12,936 nucleotides of DNA from an uncultured Ellagibacter sp. (GCF_934643285.1 NZ_CAKUBT010000034.1:1-12936); one strand, 5' to 3'; shown: positions 5,755 to 12,858, counted from the first letter of the stretch. A program made the numbers and translations. The notes: generated by a model from the letters alone, not told the origin.

Positions 5755-7191
5755 ATGACCGCCAGCCTCAAAACACATGCTTGGGAATTGATGGCGCTTG
5801 CCCTGTTCTACTTCGTCTTTCTCGGCGGCGAGTACTTCTTCGATGCGACGCTCGCCGGCTTCATGTCCCCGGCCGATATCGTTTTGAACCAGAGCATGAT
5901 ACTCGGCGCGAGCGCTGTGGGCTTTTGCTGTTTCGAGCCTTTTTCCCGAACGCCGCGAAGGGTGCGTTTGGGTTGCTCGATTGTGTCTATGGTTGTGGGG
6001 TTTGGCGGCATCGCTGCCCTGTTCGCCCAACCTAGCCTGCTGTTGATGCAGGCCATCGGCGTGATTTGCTTCTATTTGCTGGGAGTCTTGGGGGGAGCTG
6101 TCCATTGGGCGGCGTCTCGCAAGATTGCGGGGTTCGATTATGCCGCGTTGCTGGTCGGGATTGCCTACGCCGCGGGAATCGCCATGCAGTTCGTCGCCAA
6201 CGCGGCGTTCTCGGATCGCCTTGCAGCATCGATCGCTCTCGCTGTTGGCGCGGCTGCGCTCCTTGTGGTTTGCCGTCGATGCTTTGCGGGCGGACGCTGC
6301 GACGGTGCGACCCGGGTCGCAGGTGGGCCGATGCCAAGCGAGCGGGATGTGCGTGACAAGCTGAGCGGGGAAAACGAGCCGAACGCGTCAGGCGGGCGAG
6401 TGACTTGCCCAAGCGCTTCCCTTCGGGGCGCCCTCTGGCTTTCGGTAATCGTGGCGCTCGTCTCGCTCATGTTCGTAACGCTCGACAACATCGTCACGCT
6501 CGCGGACGCCGGTGGGGATCTTGACGTGGGAAGCTGGCCAAGGCTTCTCCTTGCGGTAAGCGCCATCGCGGCTGGTGCGCTATTCGATATACGGCAGCGC
6601 CGCTATATGAACTTCATCATGTTCTGCGTGCTTCTGCTCTCGACCATCGCCATCCTCGCAGCCGAAACGAATGGCGGCCTGTTCTGGGGACTTGTCCTGT
6701 TCTACCTCGCTTCCGGCTTCTTCGTCACCTATTTCACGGCGAGTTTCATGCTTATGGCGCCGAAAACCAAGCGGCCTGCCTTGTGGGCGGGAATGGGCCG
6801 CGCGATCAACAACGCTTGCGCTTTCGTGATAGTCGCGCCTTCCTTGGCCCTTATCCAGACGGGGGGCCTCATCCTCATGATCGCGGTCTGCATAGTTTTG
6901 TTCGTGGCGATTTTCATCGTGTTTTTTGCCTCGGGGGCCTTTCGCCTGGACGCGGTGCTTGAAGGGGAGGCGCGTTCTGCGGTCGACCCGGAGGCGTTCG
7001 TTGAGGAATACGGCTTGACGCCGCGCGAGGCCGAGGTGCTTGTTCTTGTCACCGCCGACGAGCGGGCGCTCAAGGAAATCGCGTCCGAGATGGACATCTC
7101 GCTCCGCATGCTGCAAAAGCACCTGACCTCCATCTATAAGAAGACCGATACGCAAACACGAGCCGGCTTGACGAGGAAGTTCCTGGCATAG
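5755..7191 (+). CDS. LuxR-family regulator with 12-helix membrane domain
   Basis: This 478-residue protein combines a membrane sensor-like half with a DNA-binding tail. Residues 10-395 hold about 12 hydrophobic helices in two sets of six, split by a hydrophilic loop at 174-222, which is the layout of a major-facilitator-type domain. Residues 419-475 are a LuxR/GerE helix-turn-helix containing YGLTPREAEVLVL and EIASEMDISLRMLQKHLTSI. The domain would lie just inside the membrane. This architecture is common in Eggerthellaceae, where its members are proposed to sense small molecules and control neighbouring genes; ligand and targets here are unknown. AGGAG (5747-5751) lies only 3 nt before the ATG, shorter than ideal, but no better start exists. 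It has its own promoter and is followed by a DUF4013-like membrane gene 237 bp on, a possible target. Confidence 0.9.
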   Translation: MTASLKTHAWELMALALFYFVFLGGEYFFDATLAGFMSPADIVLNQSMILGASAVGFCCFEPFSRTPRRVRLGCSIVSMVVGFGGIAALFAQPSLLLMQAIGVICFYLLGVLGGAVHWAASRKIAGFDYAALLVGIAYAAGIAMQFVANAAFSDRLAASIALAVGAAALLVVCRRCFAGGRCDGATRVAGGPMPSERDVRDKLSGENEPNASGGRVTCPSASLRGALWLSVIVALVSLMFVTLDNIVTLADAGGDLDVGSWPRLLLAVSAIAAGALFDIRQRRYMNFIMFCVLLLSTIAILAAETNGGLFWGLVLFYLASGFFVTYFTASFMLMAPKTKRPALWAGMGRAINNACAFVIVAPSLALIQTGGLILMIAVCIVLFVAIFIVFFASGAFRLDAVLEGEARSAVDPEAFVEEYGLTPREAEVLVLVTADERALKEIASEMDISLRMLQKHLTSIYKKTDTQTRAGLTRKFLA

Positions 7192-7351
7192 CTTTTGCTC
7201 GCAGTTGTCTTCGGTATTGAAAAAGGGGCGGTGAGGCGAGCTTGATCTGGCGGCCGCTGTTTCCCCGGCGATCATCGTTTCTTTCTTCGGACGTTCCCTT
7301 CGATTGCATCGGGGGGATGGCGGCGATGCGCTTTCTGTTGCGCCTCTCTCG

Positions 7352-7367
7352 GTTACGCCCTGGTAAC
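7352..7367. promoter_or_regulatory. Operator-like palindrome before the gene at 7429
   Basis: GTTAC (7352-7356) and GTAAC (7363-7367) are perfect inverted half-sites with a 6-bp gap, 30 bp upstream of a TATAGT -10 box. The size and place suit a regulator binding site, possibly for the adjacent LuxR-type protein, but no binding evidence exists. Confidence 0.3.
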
Positions 7368-7396
7368 GGGCGCGCGGCTTTGTCATGCCGATGTCC

Positions 7397-7402
7397 TATA
7401 GT
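7397..7402 (+). promoter_or_regulatory. Candidate -10 box for the DUF4013-like gene
   Basis: TATAGT followed by GGG, 26 bases before the start codon. No good -35 is seen at 16-18 bp, which would suit an activator-dependent promoter. Confidence 0.45.
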
Positions 7403-7428
7403 GGGACCGACAGAGAAAGGAGCAACCG

Positions 7429-8322
7429 ATGCAGCGAGGGTATTTCAAGACGGCGTGGAGCGACATCGCCCAGTCGCCGCATTGGGTGACGCGCATTCTC
7501 CTTTTGGCGCTTTTGTGCTTCATTCCCGTGTTCGGTTGGATTGTGATCGCGGGCTATCTATGGGGATGGGCGCGCGATATGGCATGGGGCGTGCACGCTC
7601 CGCTTCCCGAGAGAATCTTCGAGAACGCCGATGGGACGCTGTATTCGCGAGGCTTCTTTGCGGCAGTGATCGCTGTGGTGTGCGCCGTGGTGATGAACGT
7701 GCTTCAGAGCGCGGGTGGCCTGATTTCGTCGGGAAGCTTCGCTGGTTCGGCGTTCGTCTGGGGAGATGTCCACTCGATTTACCAGACGGTTGCGCCCCTC
7801 GGTTTGGTCTCGGGGCTTTTGTCGCTGTTCTCGTTTGCCGTGCTGTGTGCGGTTTCGTTCATCGTCACCCTGTTCAAGTGGGTTGGCACGATGCGGATGT
7901 CGATTTACGGGCGTCTCTCGGCGGGCTTCCAGGTTTCGCGCATTTGGGCGATGATGCGCCACGATTTCAAGGGAATCCTTCGCATACTCGGCATGTGGCT
8001 GATTGTCTCGTTCGTTGCGGGCATCGCCATTGCCCTTGCGGTCAGCGTCGTGATCTTCGCCGGCATCCTTTGCGTGTCGTTTTTCGCGAGCATGGGGGTT
8101 TATGCGAGCGATGTCGCGTTCTTGCCCATTGTGGTCGTGGCGATGATTTTGATGCTGGTCGCTTTGGCGGTTGCGCTGTTCGCCGCGTTTCTCGGTGTGC
8201 TGGGTTGCACCCTCGTCGTGCGCGCAGTGGGGCACTGGACCTGTCAGTTCGATGTTGCGAACTGGCGCGGACAGGACGATCCGATGCCGTTCGAGCTCAA
8301 GGGCGCTCAGGCTAAGGGATAA
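7429..8322 (+). CDS. DUF4013-like multi-pass membrane protein
   Basis: This is a 297-residue integral membrane protein. Hydrophobic helices lie at about 21-45, 74-95, 122-150, 185-220 (probably two) and 230-265. The first loop after helix 1 reads YLWGWARDMAWG then PLPER (59-62), and a short amphipathic segment, FQVSRIWAMMRHDFKGILR, lies at 167-185. Both fit the DUF4013 family of membrane proteins of unknown role. AAAGGAG (7417-7423) is a good ribosome binding site. The gene has its own promoter region with a palindrome and lies just downstream of the LuxR-type regulator on the same strand. Regulation by that protein is plausible but unproven. No enzyme motif is visible. The family assignment is by motif impression and should be treated as moderate. 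Confidence 0.8.
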   Translation: MQRGYFKTAWSDIAQSPHWVTRILLLALLCFIPVFGWIVIAGYLWGWARDMAWGVHAPLPERIFENADGTLYSRGFFAAVIAVVCAVVMNVLQSAGGLISSGSFAGSAFVWGDVHSIYQTVAPLGLVSGLLSLFSFAVLCAVSFIVTLFKWVGTMRMSIYGRLSAGFQVSRIWAMMRHDFKGILRILGMWLIVSFVAGIAIALAVSVVIFAGILCVSFFASMGVYASDVAFLPIVVVAMILMLVALAVALFAAFLGVLGCTLVVRAVGHWTCQFDVANWRGQDDPMPFELKGAQAKG

Positions 8323-8327
8323 CTTTA

Positions 8328-8362
8328 CAGGCGCGGGATGGCCCTGAGGGCACCCGCGCCTG
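8328..8362. terminator. Hairpin between convergent genes
   Basis: CAGGCGCGGG (8328-8337) pairs perfectly with CCCGCGCCTG (8353-8362). Inside it a second stem forms, GCCC (8341-8344) with GGGC (8348-8351). It sits between the stop codons of two convergent genes (8322 and 8389) and could stop transcripts from both sides. The T tails are poor on both strands, so it may act as a transcript end or stability hairpin. Confidence 0.6.
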
Positions 8363-8388
8363 GTTGCGTTGCCGAACTGTTTTGGCTC

Positions 8389-10302
8389 TTAGAGGTTTTT
8401 CACGCTCATGCAGCGCATCGCGTTCAGGATGGCGATGATGGCGACGCCCACGTCGGCGAACACGGCGAGCCACATGTTGGCGATGCCGAGCGCAGCCAAG
8501 ATGAGCACGATGAGCTTTACTCCCAGTGCGAAGATGATGTTCTGCCAGGCGATGCCCATTGTCTTGCGCGCGATGCGAATGGCGCGTGCGATGTTGGAGG
8601 GCTTGTCGTCCATGAGCACGATGTCAGCGGCCTCGATGGCGGCATCGGAGCCCATTGCCCCCATGGCGATGCCGATATCGGCGCGCGTGAGCACCGGCGC
8701 GTCGTTGATGCCGTCGCCCACGAACGCGAGCGTGCCCTTGCTCGATGTGCCGTTGATGAGCTGCTCGACTTCCTCGACCTTGTTCTGCGGGAGAAGCGAG
8801 GCGCGGTATTCGTCGATTCCGAGCTTCTCGGCGACGGCGTGCGCAACGTCATCGCGGTCGCCGGTGAGCATGACGGTGCGCTTCACCCCGGTTGCCTTCA
8901 AGTTTGCGATGGCCTCCGCGGCGTCGTCCTTCACGACGTCGGCGATGACGATGTGGCCGATGTAGGAACCGTCGAGCGAGACGTGCAGGATGGTCCCCGT
9001 AAGCTCGCACTCGTGCCAGGCGATGTTGTCTGCCATCATGAGCTTCTCGTTGCCGACGGCGATGATGTGCTCGTCGACCTGGGCGCGAACGCCATGCCCG
9101 CTTTCTTCTTTGACGTCTTTGATGCGCGCACGGTCGATTTCGCCTGTGTAGGCGGCCTTCACCGACAGTGCGATGGGATGGTCGGAATACGTCTCGGCAT
9201 ACGCGGCGAAGGAAAGGACGAGATCGGGGTCGACGCCCGCCTCCGCATGGACGGCGACGACGTTGAAGGTGCCGTTGGTGAGCGTGCCCGTCTTGTCGAA
9301 GACGACGGTCTCGGCCTTGGCGAGGGTCTCGAGGTAGTTAGACCCCTTCACAAGGATGCCACACTTCGAGGCGCCGCCGATGCCGCCGAAAAACGACAGC
9401 GGCACGGAGATGACGAGCGCGCAGGGGCAGCTCACGACAAGGAACGTGAGCCCGCGCAAGATCCAGTCCGACCAGGCGCTCGCGCCGAGAAGCGGCGGGA
9501 CAACGGCGAGGATCAGCGCTACGATGACGACAATCGGCGTGTAGTAGCGGGCGAAGCGCGTGATGAAGTTCTCGGTGCGCGCCTTCTTCTCCGAGGCATT
9601 CTCGACAAGCTCAAGGATGCGGCTGACCGTCGATTCGCCGAAGGGTTTCGTCGTGCGGATAGTGAGCACGCCGGTCAGGTTCACGCAGCCGGAGAATACC
9701 TCGGCGCCCTCTTCGACGACGCGCGGGACGGCTTCGCCGGTGAGTGCCGCGGTGTCGAGCTGGGACGCGCCTTTCACGATAACGCCATCGATGGGAATGC
9801 GCTCGCCCGCCTTCACGATGATCTCGTCGCCGACTTCCACCTCGTCAGGGTCGACCTCAACAAGTTCGCCATCTTGCATGATGTTCGCGTAGTCGGGCGC
9901 GATATCCATCATGTCGGCGATGGACTTGCGGCTTTTGCCGACGGCGTAGCTCTGGAAGAGCTCTCCCACCTGGTAGAACAGCATAACCGCGGCGCCTTCT
10001 GCCATGTGCGGCCCCGTTTCAGGGAAAAACACCATGGCGAACGCGCCGACGGTCGCGATGGTCATGAGGAGGTTCTCGTCGAAGACTTGGCCATGGCCGA
10101 TGTTCTTCACGGCTTTGACGACGACGTCGTAGCCGGCGATGAGGTAGGGGATGAGGAAGAGCGCGAACTCGAGGTAGACGGCGTTCGTCTCGCTGCCGAG
10201 CCACGCGTCAAGCGGAAGGAACTCTGTTGCCGCGAAGACGATGAAGAAGATGATGAGCGCGACAATGATGCGGTTGCGCCATTTGATCTGTTTTTTGTTC
10301 AT
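8389..10302 (-). CDS. Zn/Cd/Pb-exporting P1B-2-type ATPase without an HMA domain
   Basis: This 637-residue inner-membrane pump would use ATP to export zinc, cadmium or lead. Visible motifs are the TGE actuator motif (188-190), the membrane metal site SCPCALV (Cys292, Cys294), the phosphorylated Asp336 in DKTGTLT, SDHPIA (373-378) and GDGINDAP (529-536). Lys596 in the next-to-last membrane region and Asp617 near the end complete the Cys-Pro-Cys/Lys/Asp set that marks the P1B-2 (ZntA/CadA) subgroup. The protein begins directly with its first helices and has no N-terminal heavy-metal-associated domain; that domain is encoded separately upstream. The ATG at 10302 was chosen because homologous proteins begin near MNKK-type sequences. 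The frame is open 32 codons further up, but that stretch is Pro/Arg-rich and unlike the family. No strong ribosome binding site precedes 10302. It is the last gene of an ArsR-controlled operon. Confidence 0.92.
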   Translation of the reverse strand: MNKKQIKWRNRIIVALIIFFIVFAATEFLPLDAWLGSETNAVYLEFALFLIPYLIAGYDVVVKAVKNIGHGQVFDENLLMTIATVGAFAMVFFPETGPHMAEGAAVMLFYQVGELFQSYAVGKSRKSIADMMDIAPDYANIMQDGELVEVDPDEVEVGDEIIVKAGERIPIDGVIVKGASQLDTAALTGEAVPRVVEEGAEVFSGCVNLTGVLTIRTTKPFGESTVSRILELVENASEKKARTENFITRFARYYTPIVVIVALILAVVPPLLGASAWSDWILRGLTFLVVSCPCALVISVPLSFFGGIGGASKCGILVKGSNYLETLAKAETVVFDKTGTLTNGTFNVVAVHAEAGVDPDLVLSFAAYAETYSDHPIALSVKAAYTGEIDRARIKDVKEESGHGVRAQVDEHIIAVGNEKLMMADNIAWHECELTGTILHVSLDGSYIGHIVIADVVKDDAAEAIANLKATGVKRTVMLTGDRDDVAHAVAEKLGIDEYRASLLPQNKVEEVEQLINGTSSKGTLAFVGDGINDAPVLTRADIGIAMGAMGSDAAIEAADIVLMDDKPSNIARAIRIARKTMGIAWQNIIFALGVKLIVLILAALGIANMWLAVFADVGVAIIAILNAMRCMSVKNL

Positions 10303-10533
10303 AGGTGGTAGGCCTGTCCGTTCTTCGGCTGGGGCAATGGGATGGCATCTCGGCTCCCCGCTTCGCTGTTCGGCGAAACGCTTTGCGTTTCGTCTCATGC
10401 GCTGCGCTCTTTCATGCTTTATACGGCGCGCTTCGCGCGCACTATATGGCTTTCAAGAGTCGCCAAAAACCGCCTCGCCTCCTCGGCAGAGAACTACTTT
10501 GAAAGGGGGCAGGGCTGTTCGTTGCCTGCCGAA
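10303..10533 (-). other. 231-bp structured gap inside the metal operon
   Basis: Between the HMA gene and the ATPase gene lie two perfect short hairpins, CGAAACGC/GCGTTTCG (10374-10381 with 10385-10392) and GCGCGC/GCGCGC (10426-10431 with 10435-10440). On the minus strand a TATAGT occurs at 10446-10441, the same -10 hexamer used elsewhere in the window. The gap may hold an internal promoter or processing site that sets ATPase level apart from the HMA protein. Neither hairpin has a T run, so they are unlikely to be terminators. Confidence 0.45.
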
Positions 10534-10752
10534 TTAACGGACGATGTTGCAGTCGGGTTCGAACTTGTGGATGGTTTTCTGCGCCTCGTCGAGGATTTCG
10601 TTGAAACGGGCATCGTCAGCTACGAGCGTCATCTTCTGCATCATGAAGTTGACGGTGCACTTCTCGACGCCGGGCATCTTGCTGATAGCGTCCTGCATCT
10701 TGGCTGCGCAGTTGGCGCAATCGAGGTCTTCGAGCTTGAACGACTTACGCAT
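10534..10752 (-). CDS. Free-standing heavy-metal-associated (HMA) domain protein
   Basis: This 72-residue soluble protein consists only of one ferredoxin-like HMA domain. The metal site is LDCANCA (10-16, Cys12 and Cys15). The aspartate just before the first cysteine is the feature that, in ZntA-type N-terminal domains, favours Zn/Cd/Pb over copper. The rest (VEKCTVNFMMQKMTL at 29-43, ending near EPDCNIVR) closely follows the N-terminal domain found fused to CadA-like ATPases. Here it is a separate gene, placed between the ArsR repressor and an ATPase that lacks the domain, so it most likely serves that pump in trans as a metal carrier or buffer. A copper-chaperone label would be the common misannotation. 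GAGGAAAGGA lies about 10 nt upstream of the ATG. Confidence 0.9.
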   Translation of the reverse strand: MRKSFKLEDLDCANCAAKMQDAISKMPGVEKCTVNFMMQKMTLVADDARFNEILDEAQKTIHKFEPDCNIVR

Positions 10753-10806
10753 GGGGGGAGTCCTTTCCTCGGGATTTATGTGAGCCGGAATTCGGTCGGT
10801 TCCTTA

Positions 10807-11262
10807 TTATTCGCAGATGTGCGTCATGCCCTGGGCGAGCATGGTGTAGACGTGGTTGTCGGAAAGCGAGTAGATGACGTTTTTGCCGTCACGCTGGAAT
10901 TTCACGAGGCGGGCCTGCTTCAGCGTGCGCAGCTGATGCGACACGGCGCTTTGCGTGGCGCCGACGATCTCGGCGATGTCCGCGACGCAGCGGCTGTGCC
11001 CCATGAGCGCGTAGAGGATCTTGATGCGCGTGGTGTCGGCAAACACTTTGAATAGATCGGCCAGGTCGTAGAGGAGCTCTTCGTCGGGCATCTCGTCGAA
11101 CAGGCAGGATGTCTCCTCGCGATTGCAGCCGCAGGGACAGGCTTCCCCGGAAGTGGAGGGCGTGCTTGTGTTGGGCGCCTCCGCGGAGTTCGCGTGAGAC
11201 GTGTTCGCGGCGTTCACGATAGACTCTGCCTCCTGCACGATGTGATTGGGGCTTTCCGTCAT
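10807..11262 (-). CDS. ArsR/SmtB-family metal-sensing repressor
   Basis: This 151-residue winged-helix repressor should block its own operon until metal binds. The core runs from about residue 60 to the end, with a recognition helix AVSHQLRTLKQARLV (106-120) and a beta-wing around 121-133. Two metal-ligand sets are visible. The C-terminal alpha-5 set is complete (Asp135, His137, His148, Glu151), with the same D-x-H/H-x-x-E spacing as the zinc site of SmtB; Glu151 is the final residue. A cysteine cluster CPCGC plus Cys53 (42-53) in an extended N-terminal tail, with Cys92 in the SRCVADIA segment, recalls the alpha-3N site of CadC, although CadC's second core cysteine is absent. The ATG at 11262 has AAAGGA seven bases upstream. 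Longer in-frame starts would lie across or upstream of the operator and promoter and are rejected. Confidence 0.93.
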   Translation of the reverse strand: MTESPNHIVQEAESIVNAANTSHANSAEAPNTSTPSTSGEACPCGCNREETSCLFDEMPDEELLYDLADLFKVFADTTRIKILYALMGHSRCVADIAEIVGATQSAVSHQLRTLKQARLVKFQRDGKNVIYSLSDNHVYTMLAQGMTHICE

Positions 11263-11301
11263 GATGGGTCCTTTCGCGACTTTTGTTCGCTCATTCATGT
11301 A

Positions 11302-11327
11302 AACATATGAGCAACTGTTCATAAGTA
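11302..11327. promoter_or_regulatory. 12-2-12 operator for the ArsR/SmtB repressor
   Basis: AACATATGAGCA (11302-11313) and TGTTCATAAGTA (11316-11327) form an imperfect inverted repeat (9 of 12 positions) with a 2-bp gap. This is the known 12-2-12 site of SmtB/CzrA/CadC-type repressors. It covers the transcription start and part of the -10 box, so bound repressor would block the promoter. Confidence 0.85.
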
Positions 11328-11351
11328 TAGGAATACCGATGATGCTGTCAA
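11324..11351 (-). promoter_or_regulatory. Promoter of the metal-resistance operon
   Basis: On the minus strand, TTGACA (11351-11346), a 16-bp spacer, and TATACT (11329-11324). Transcription would start near 11317, about 55 nt before the ArsR start codon. The -10 overlaps the operator. Confidence 0.85.
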
Positions 11352-11711
11352 GGGGCGCGCAAGAAAAACTGCATGGCGTTTGGAGGGATTCACAAAGGGG
11401 CAAGCTGGGCGTCGTGCGGTCGGGGTCGTGCTCGCGGTAGGATGCCTGCTGACACGCAATCGAGGGATTTCTGGACAAAAAGTGGCGTTTAAGGGGGATG
11501 GGTGCTTGCGAATGGGGATATCGAGAGGCCGCAAGGGGGTGCCGTCGGGCGCTCTCCTCGCGTTTTGCGGCCGCGCGGCGGGGTCGGGGTTCCGCTCGGG
11601 AGGGGTGACCCCCTCAAACGGCGGTTTTTGTCCAGAATGGTTGGTTTTTCGTGTCGGATGCGGCAGCGTGCCGAACGTTGGTGTCGCGGGTCTGCTTGCG
11701 GGGCTCGGGCT
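11352..11711. other. 360-bp non-coding stretch holding an inverted-repeat element
   Basis: No gene is supported between the metal-operon promoter and the end of the AraC gene. Most of it is taken by the 11469-11637 element. No clear terminator for the AraC gene is seen; a small hairpin CGGCA/TGCCG (11661-11673) lacks a T run. Confidence 0.6.
11469..11637. repeat. 169-bp element with 29-nt terminal inverted repeats
   Basis: The left arm (11469-11497) and the reverse complement of the right arm (11609-11637) match at 25 of 29 positions. They share TTCTGGACAAAAA, then CGTTT and AGGGGG, with changes in between. An inner inverted repeat, GGCCGCAA (11527-11534) and TTGCGGCC (11565-11572), makes the element nested. 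The interior has no open reading frame of note. No target duplication is obvious at the ends. This could be a miniature inverted-repeat element, a non-autonomous mobile remnant or a dispersed intergenic repeat; only a genome search can tell. Confidence 0.7.
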
Positions 11712-12755
11712 TCAGCCTGCGCTAGGTTGTTCGAGAGAGATGTGGCCGCTAGAGTTTGCGAATTGCGCAGCTCGCCAGGCGGTGGGCGAGAGCCCCGTCT
11801 CCTGCTTGAAGGCTTGGGCGAAGGCGGCTTGCTGCGGATAGCCAAGGCGTTCGGCGATTTGCCCCACGGGAAGCGAGCTGTCGGTGAGCAGATCGCATGC
11901 TCGCTCAGTGCGTCGCCTGCGTACATAGGCTCCTACTGATTCGCCCGTTTCGGCTTTGAAGGTGGCGCAGAGCCTGGATCGACTCGTGTACAGGCGATCG
12001 GCAAGCTCGTCGACGCTCATACGCCTGCCTGCGTCAAGAGCGCGCTCTACGGTTGCGGCCGCCTCTTCGGCAAGATCGGTACTTGCTCGTGTGCCGGCTG
12101 CCTGTCGAGCCTGTTCGCGGGCCGCGTGTGAGCAGGCGAGCTCGGCGACCATCGTCTCCACGATGCCCTGCATATACACCTGTCCGCCTACCGCGCGGGC
12201 GCGCTCCTCGTTGAGCCGACGAAGCGTACGGCAGATGGCAGACGCCGCTTCCTCGTGCCACGGTTCGGCGAATGCTTCGAAGAGCCCTTCGAACTCGGTG
12301 GGATAGCGACTCTCCAACTCCTTGAAAAACCCAGGCAGGAAGAGCACGGAACGCGAGTGATAGAGCTGTCCCGCAAAGAGCGGGCTCAGCTCTTCGCCGC
12401 AATTGTCCTGAATAAAGCTACACATCGCGCTGTTCGGCCATGGGCCATGCATCGGTTTGAGGTTCGCGGGCGTGATGCCGGCGTCGGGCATGCATGCGAG
12501 CGTGGGCCCGCTGATTTCGCTTACACACGCGTAGGGTTCGGGGGTGTACTCCATGAGGTGCATATCGCGCGTGGGGGTGATGAAGTGCTCCATCACAAGA
12601 CAGGTGGGGGAAAGAGGCATGATCCACGCTCGTCCGTGCGCTCGGGCGTTCGCAACTTCGCCGGTGAAAACGGCGCCCCTGCTTTTGAGCTCGAGCCCGA
12701 ACTGCTCGAACTGTGGCGCGTAGAGCTCGGTTATGTCGGTGGTCGACCGCGGCAT
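11712..12755 (-). CDS. AraC-family transcriptional regulator
   Basis: This 347-residue cytoplasmic regulator has an N-terminal effector-sensing region of unknown fold (about 1-225) and a C-terminal AraC DNA-binding domain (about 228-332). The two helix-turn-helix units are at about 246-267 (MSVDELADRLYTSRSRLCAT) and 295-318 (LPVGQIAERLGYPQQAAFAQ), joined by the linker helix VGAYVRRRRTERACDLL, followed by the family end motif GLSPTAWR (321-328). The N-terminal part has several cysteines (52, 77, 88, 112, 119) and resembles no named sensor by eye. GGAAAGGGA lies about 11 nt before the ATG, slightly far. The upstream region holds repeated 9-bp sites and a possible divergent promoter, so it may regulate both itself and a gene beyond the right edge. 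Effector unknown. Confidence 0.9.
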   Translation of the reverse strand: MPRSTTDITELYAPQFEQFGLELKSRGAVFTGEVANARAHGRAWIMPLSPTCLVMEHFITPTRDMHLMEYTPEPYACVSEISGPTLACMPDAGITPANLKPMHGPWPNSAMCSFIQDNCGEELSPLFAGQLYHSRSVLFLPGFFKELESRYPTEFEGLFEAFAEPWHEEAASAICRTLRRLNEERARAVGGQVYMQGIVETMVAELACSHAAREQARQAAGTRASTDLAEEAAATVERALDAGRRMSVDELADRLYTSRSRLCATFKAETGESVGAYVRRRRTERACDLLTDSSLPVGQIAERLGYPQQAAFAQAFKQETGLSPTAWRAAQFANSSGHISLEQPSAG

Positions 12756-12812
12756 TTGCGAAAGTGTCCCTTTCCTTTACGAAATCGTCCGACTCTGTCC
12801 TCATGATGAACC

Positions 12813-12850
12813 GAGGTTAACATCTGAATGATAAGTTTATTGAGGTTAAC
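12813..12850. promoter_or_regulatory. Two 9-bp direct repeats upstream of the AraC gene
   Basis: GAGGTTAAC occurs at 12813-12821 and again at 12842-12850, 29 bp start to start, just under three helical turns. Paired direct repeats are typical of AraC-family sites, so these may be autoregulatory operators. They lie just downstream of the likely start of the AraC transcript. Confidence 0.45.
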
Positions 12851-12858
12851 TATCAAGC

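Noticed and set aside
7242..8315. Plus-strand frame of 357 codons overlapping the DUF4013-like gene in another frame
   Set aside because: Arg/Gly/Cys-rich composition with no membrane segments or motifs; the overlapping frame at 7429 has a good ribosome binding site and clear helices.
8338..10311. Plus-strand open frame (657 codons) opposite the metal ATPase
   Set aside because: An exact mirror of the ATPase gene, extremely rich in Asp/Val/Ala/Arg, no fold or motif; the minus-strand ATPase is unmistakable.
10303..10398. Start of the ATPase at 10398, adding 32 residues
   Set aside because: The extra stretch is Arg/Pro/Glu-rich, unlike the family, with no metal-binding motif; its frame remains open by chance through the hairpin region.
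11263..11478. Longer forms of the ArsR protein starting at 11478 or 11298
   Set aside because: The 11478 start lies upstream of the predicted promoter; 11298 would be within about 20 nt of the transcript start and has no ribosome binding site, while 11262 has AAAGGA.
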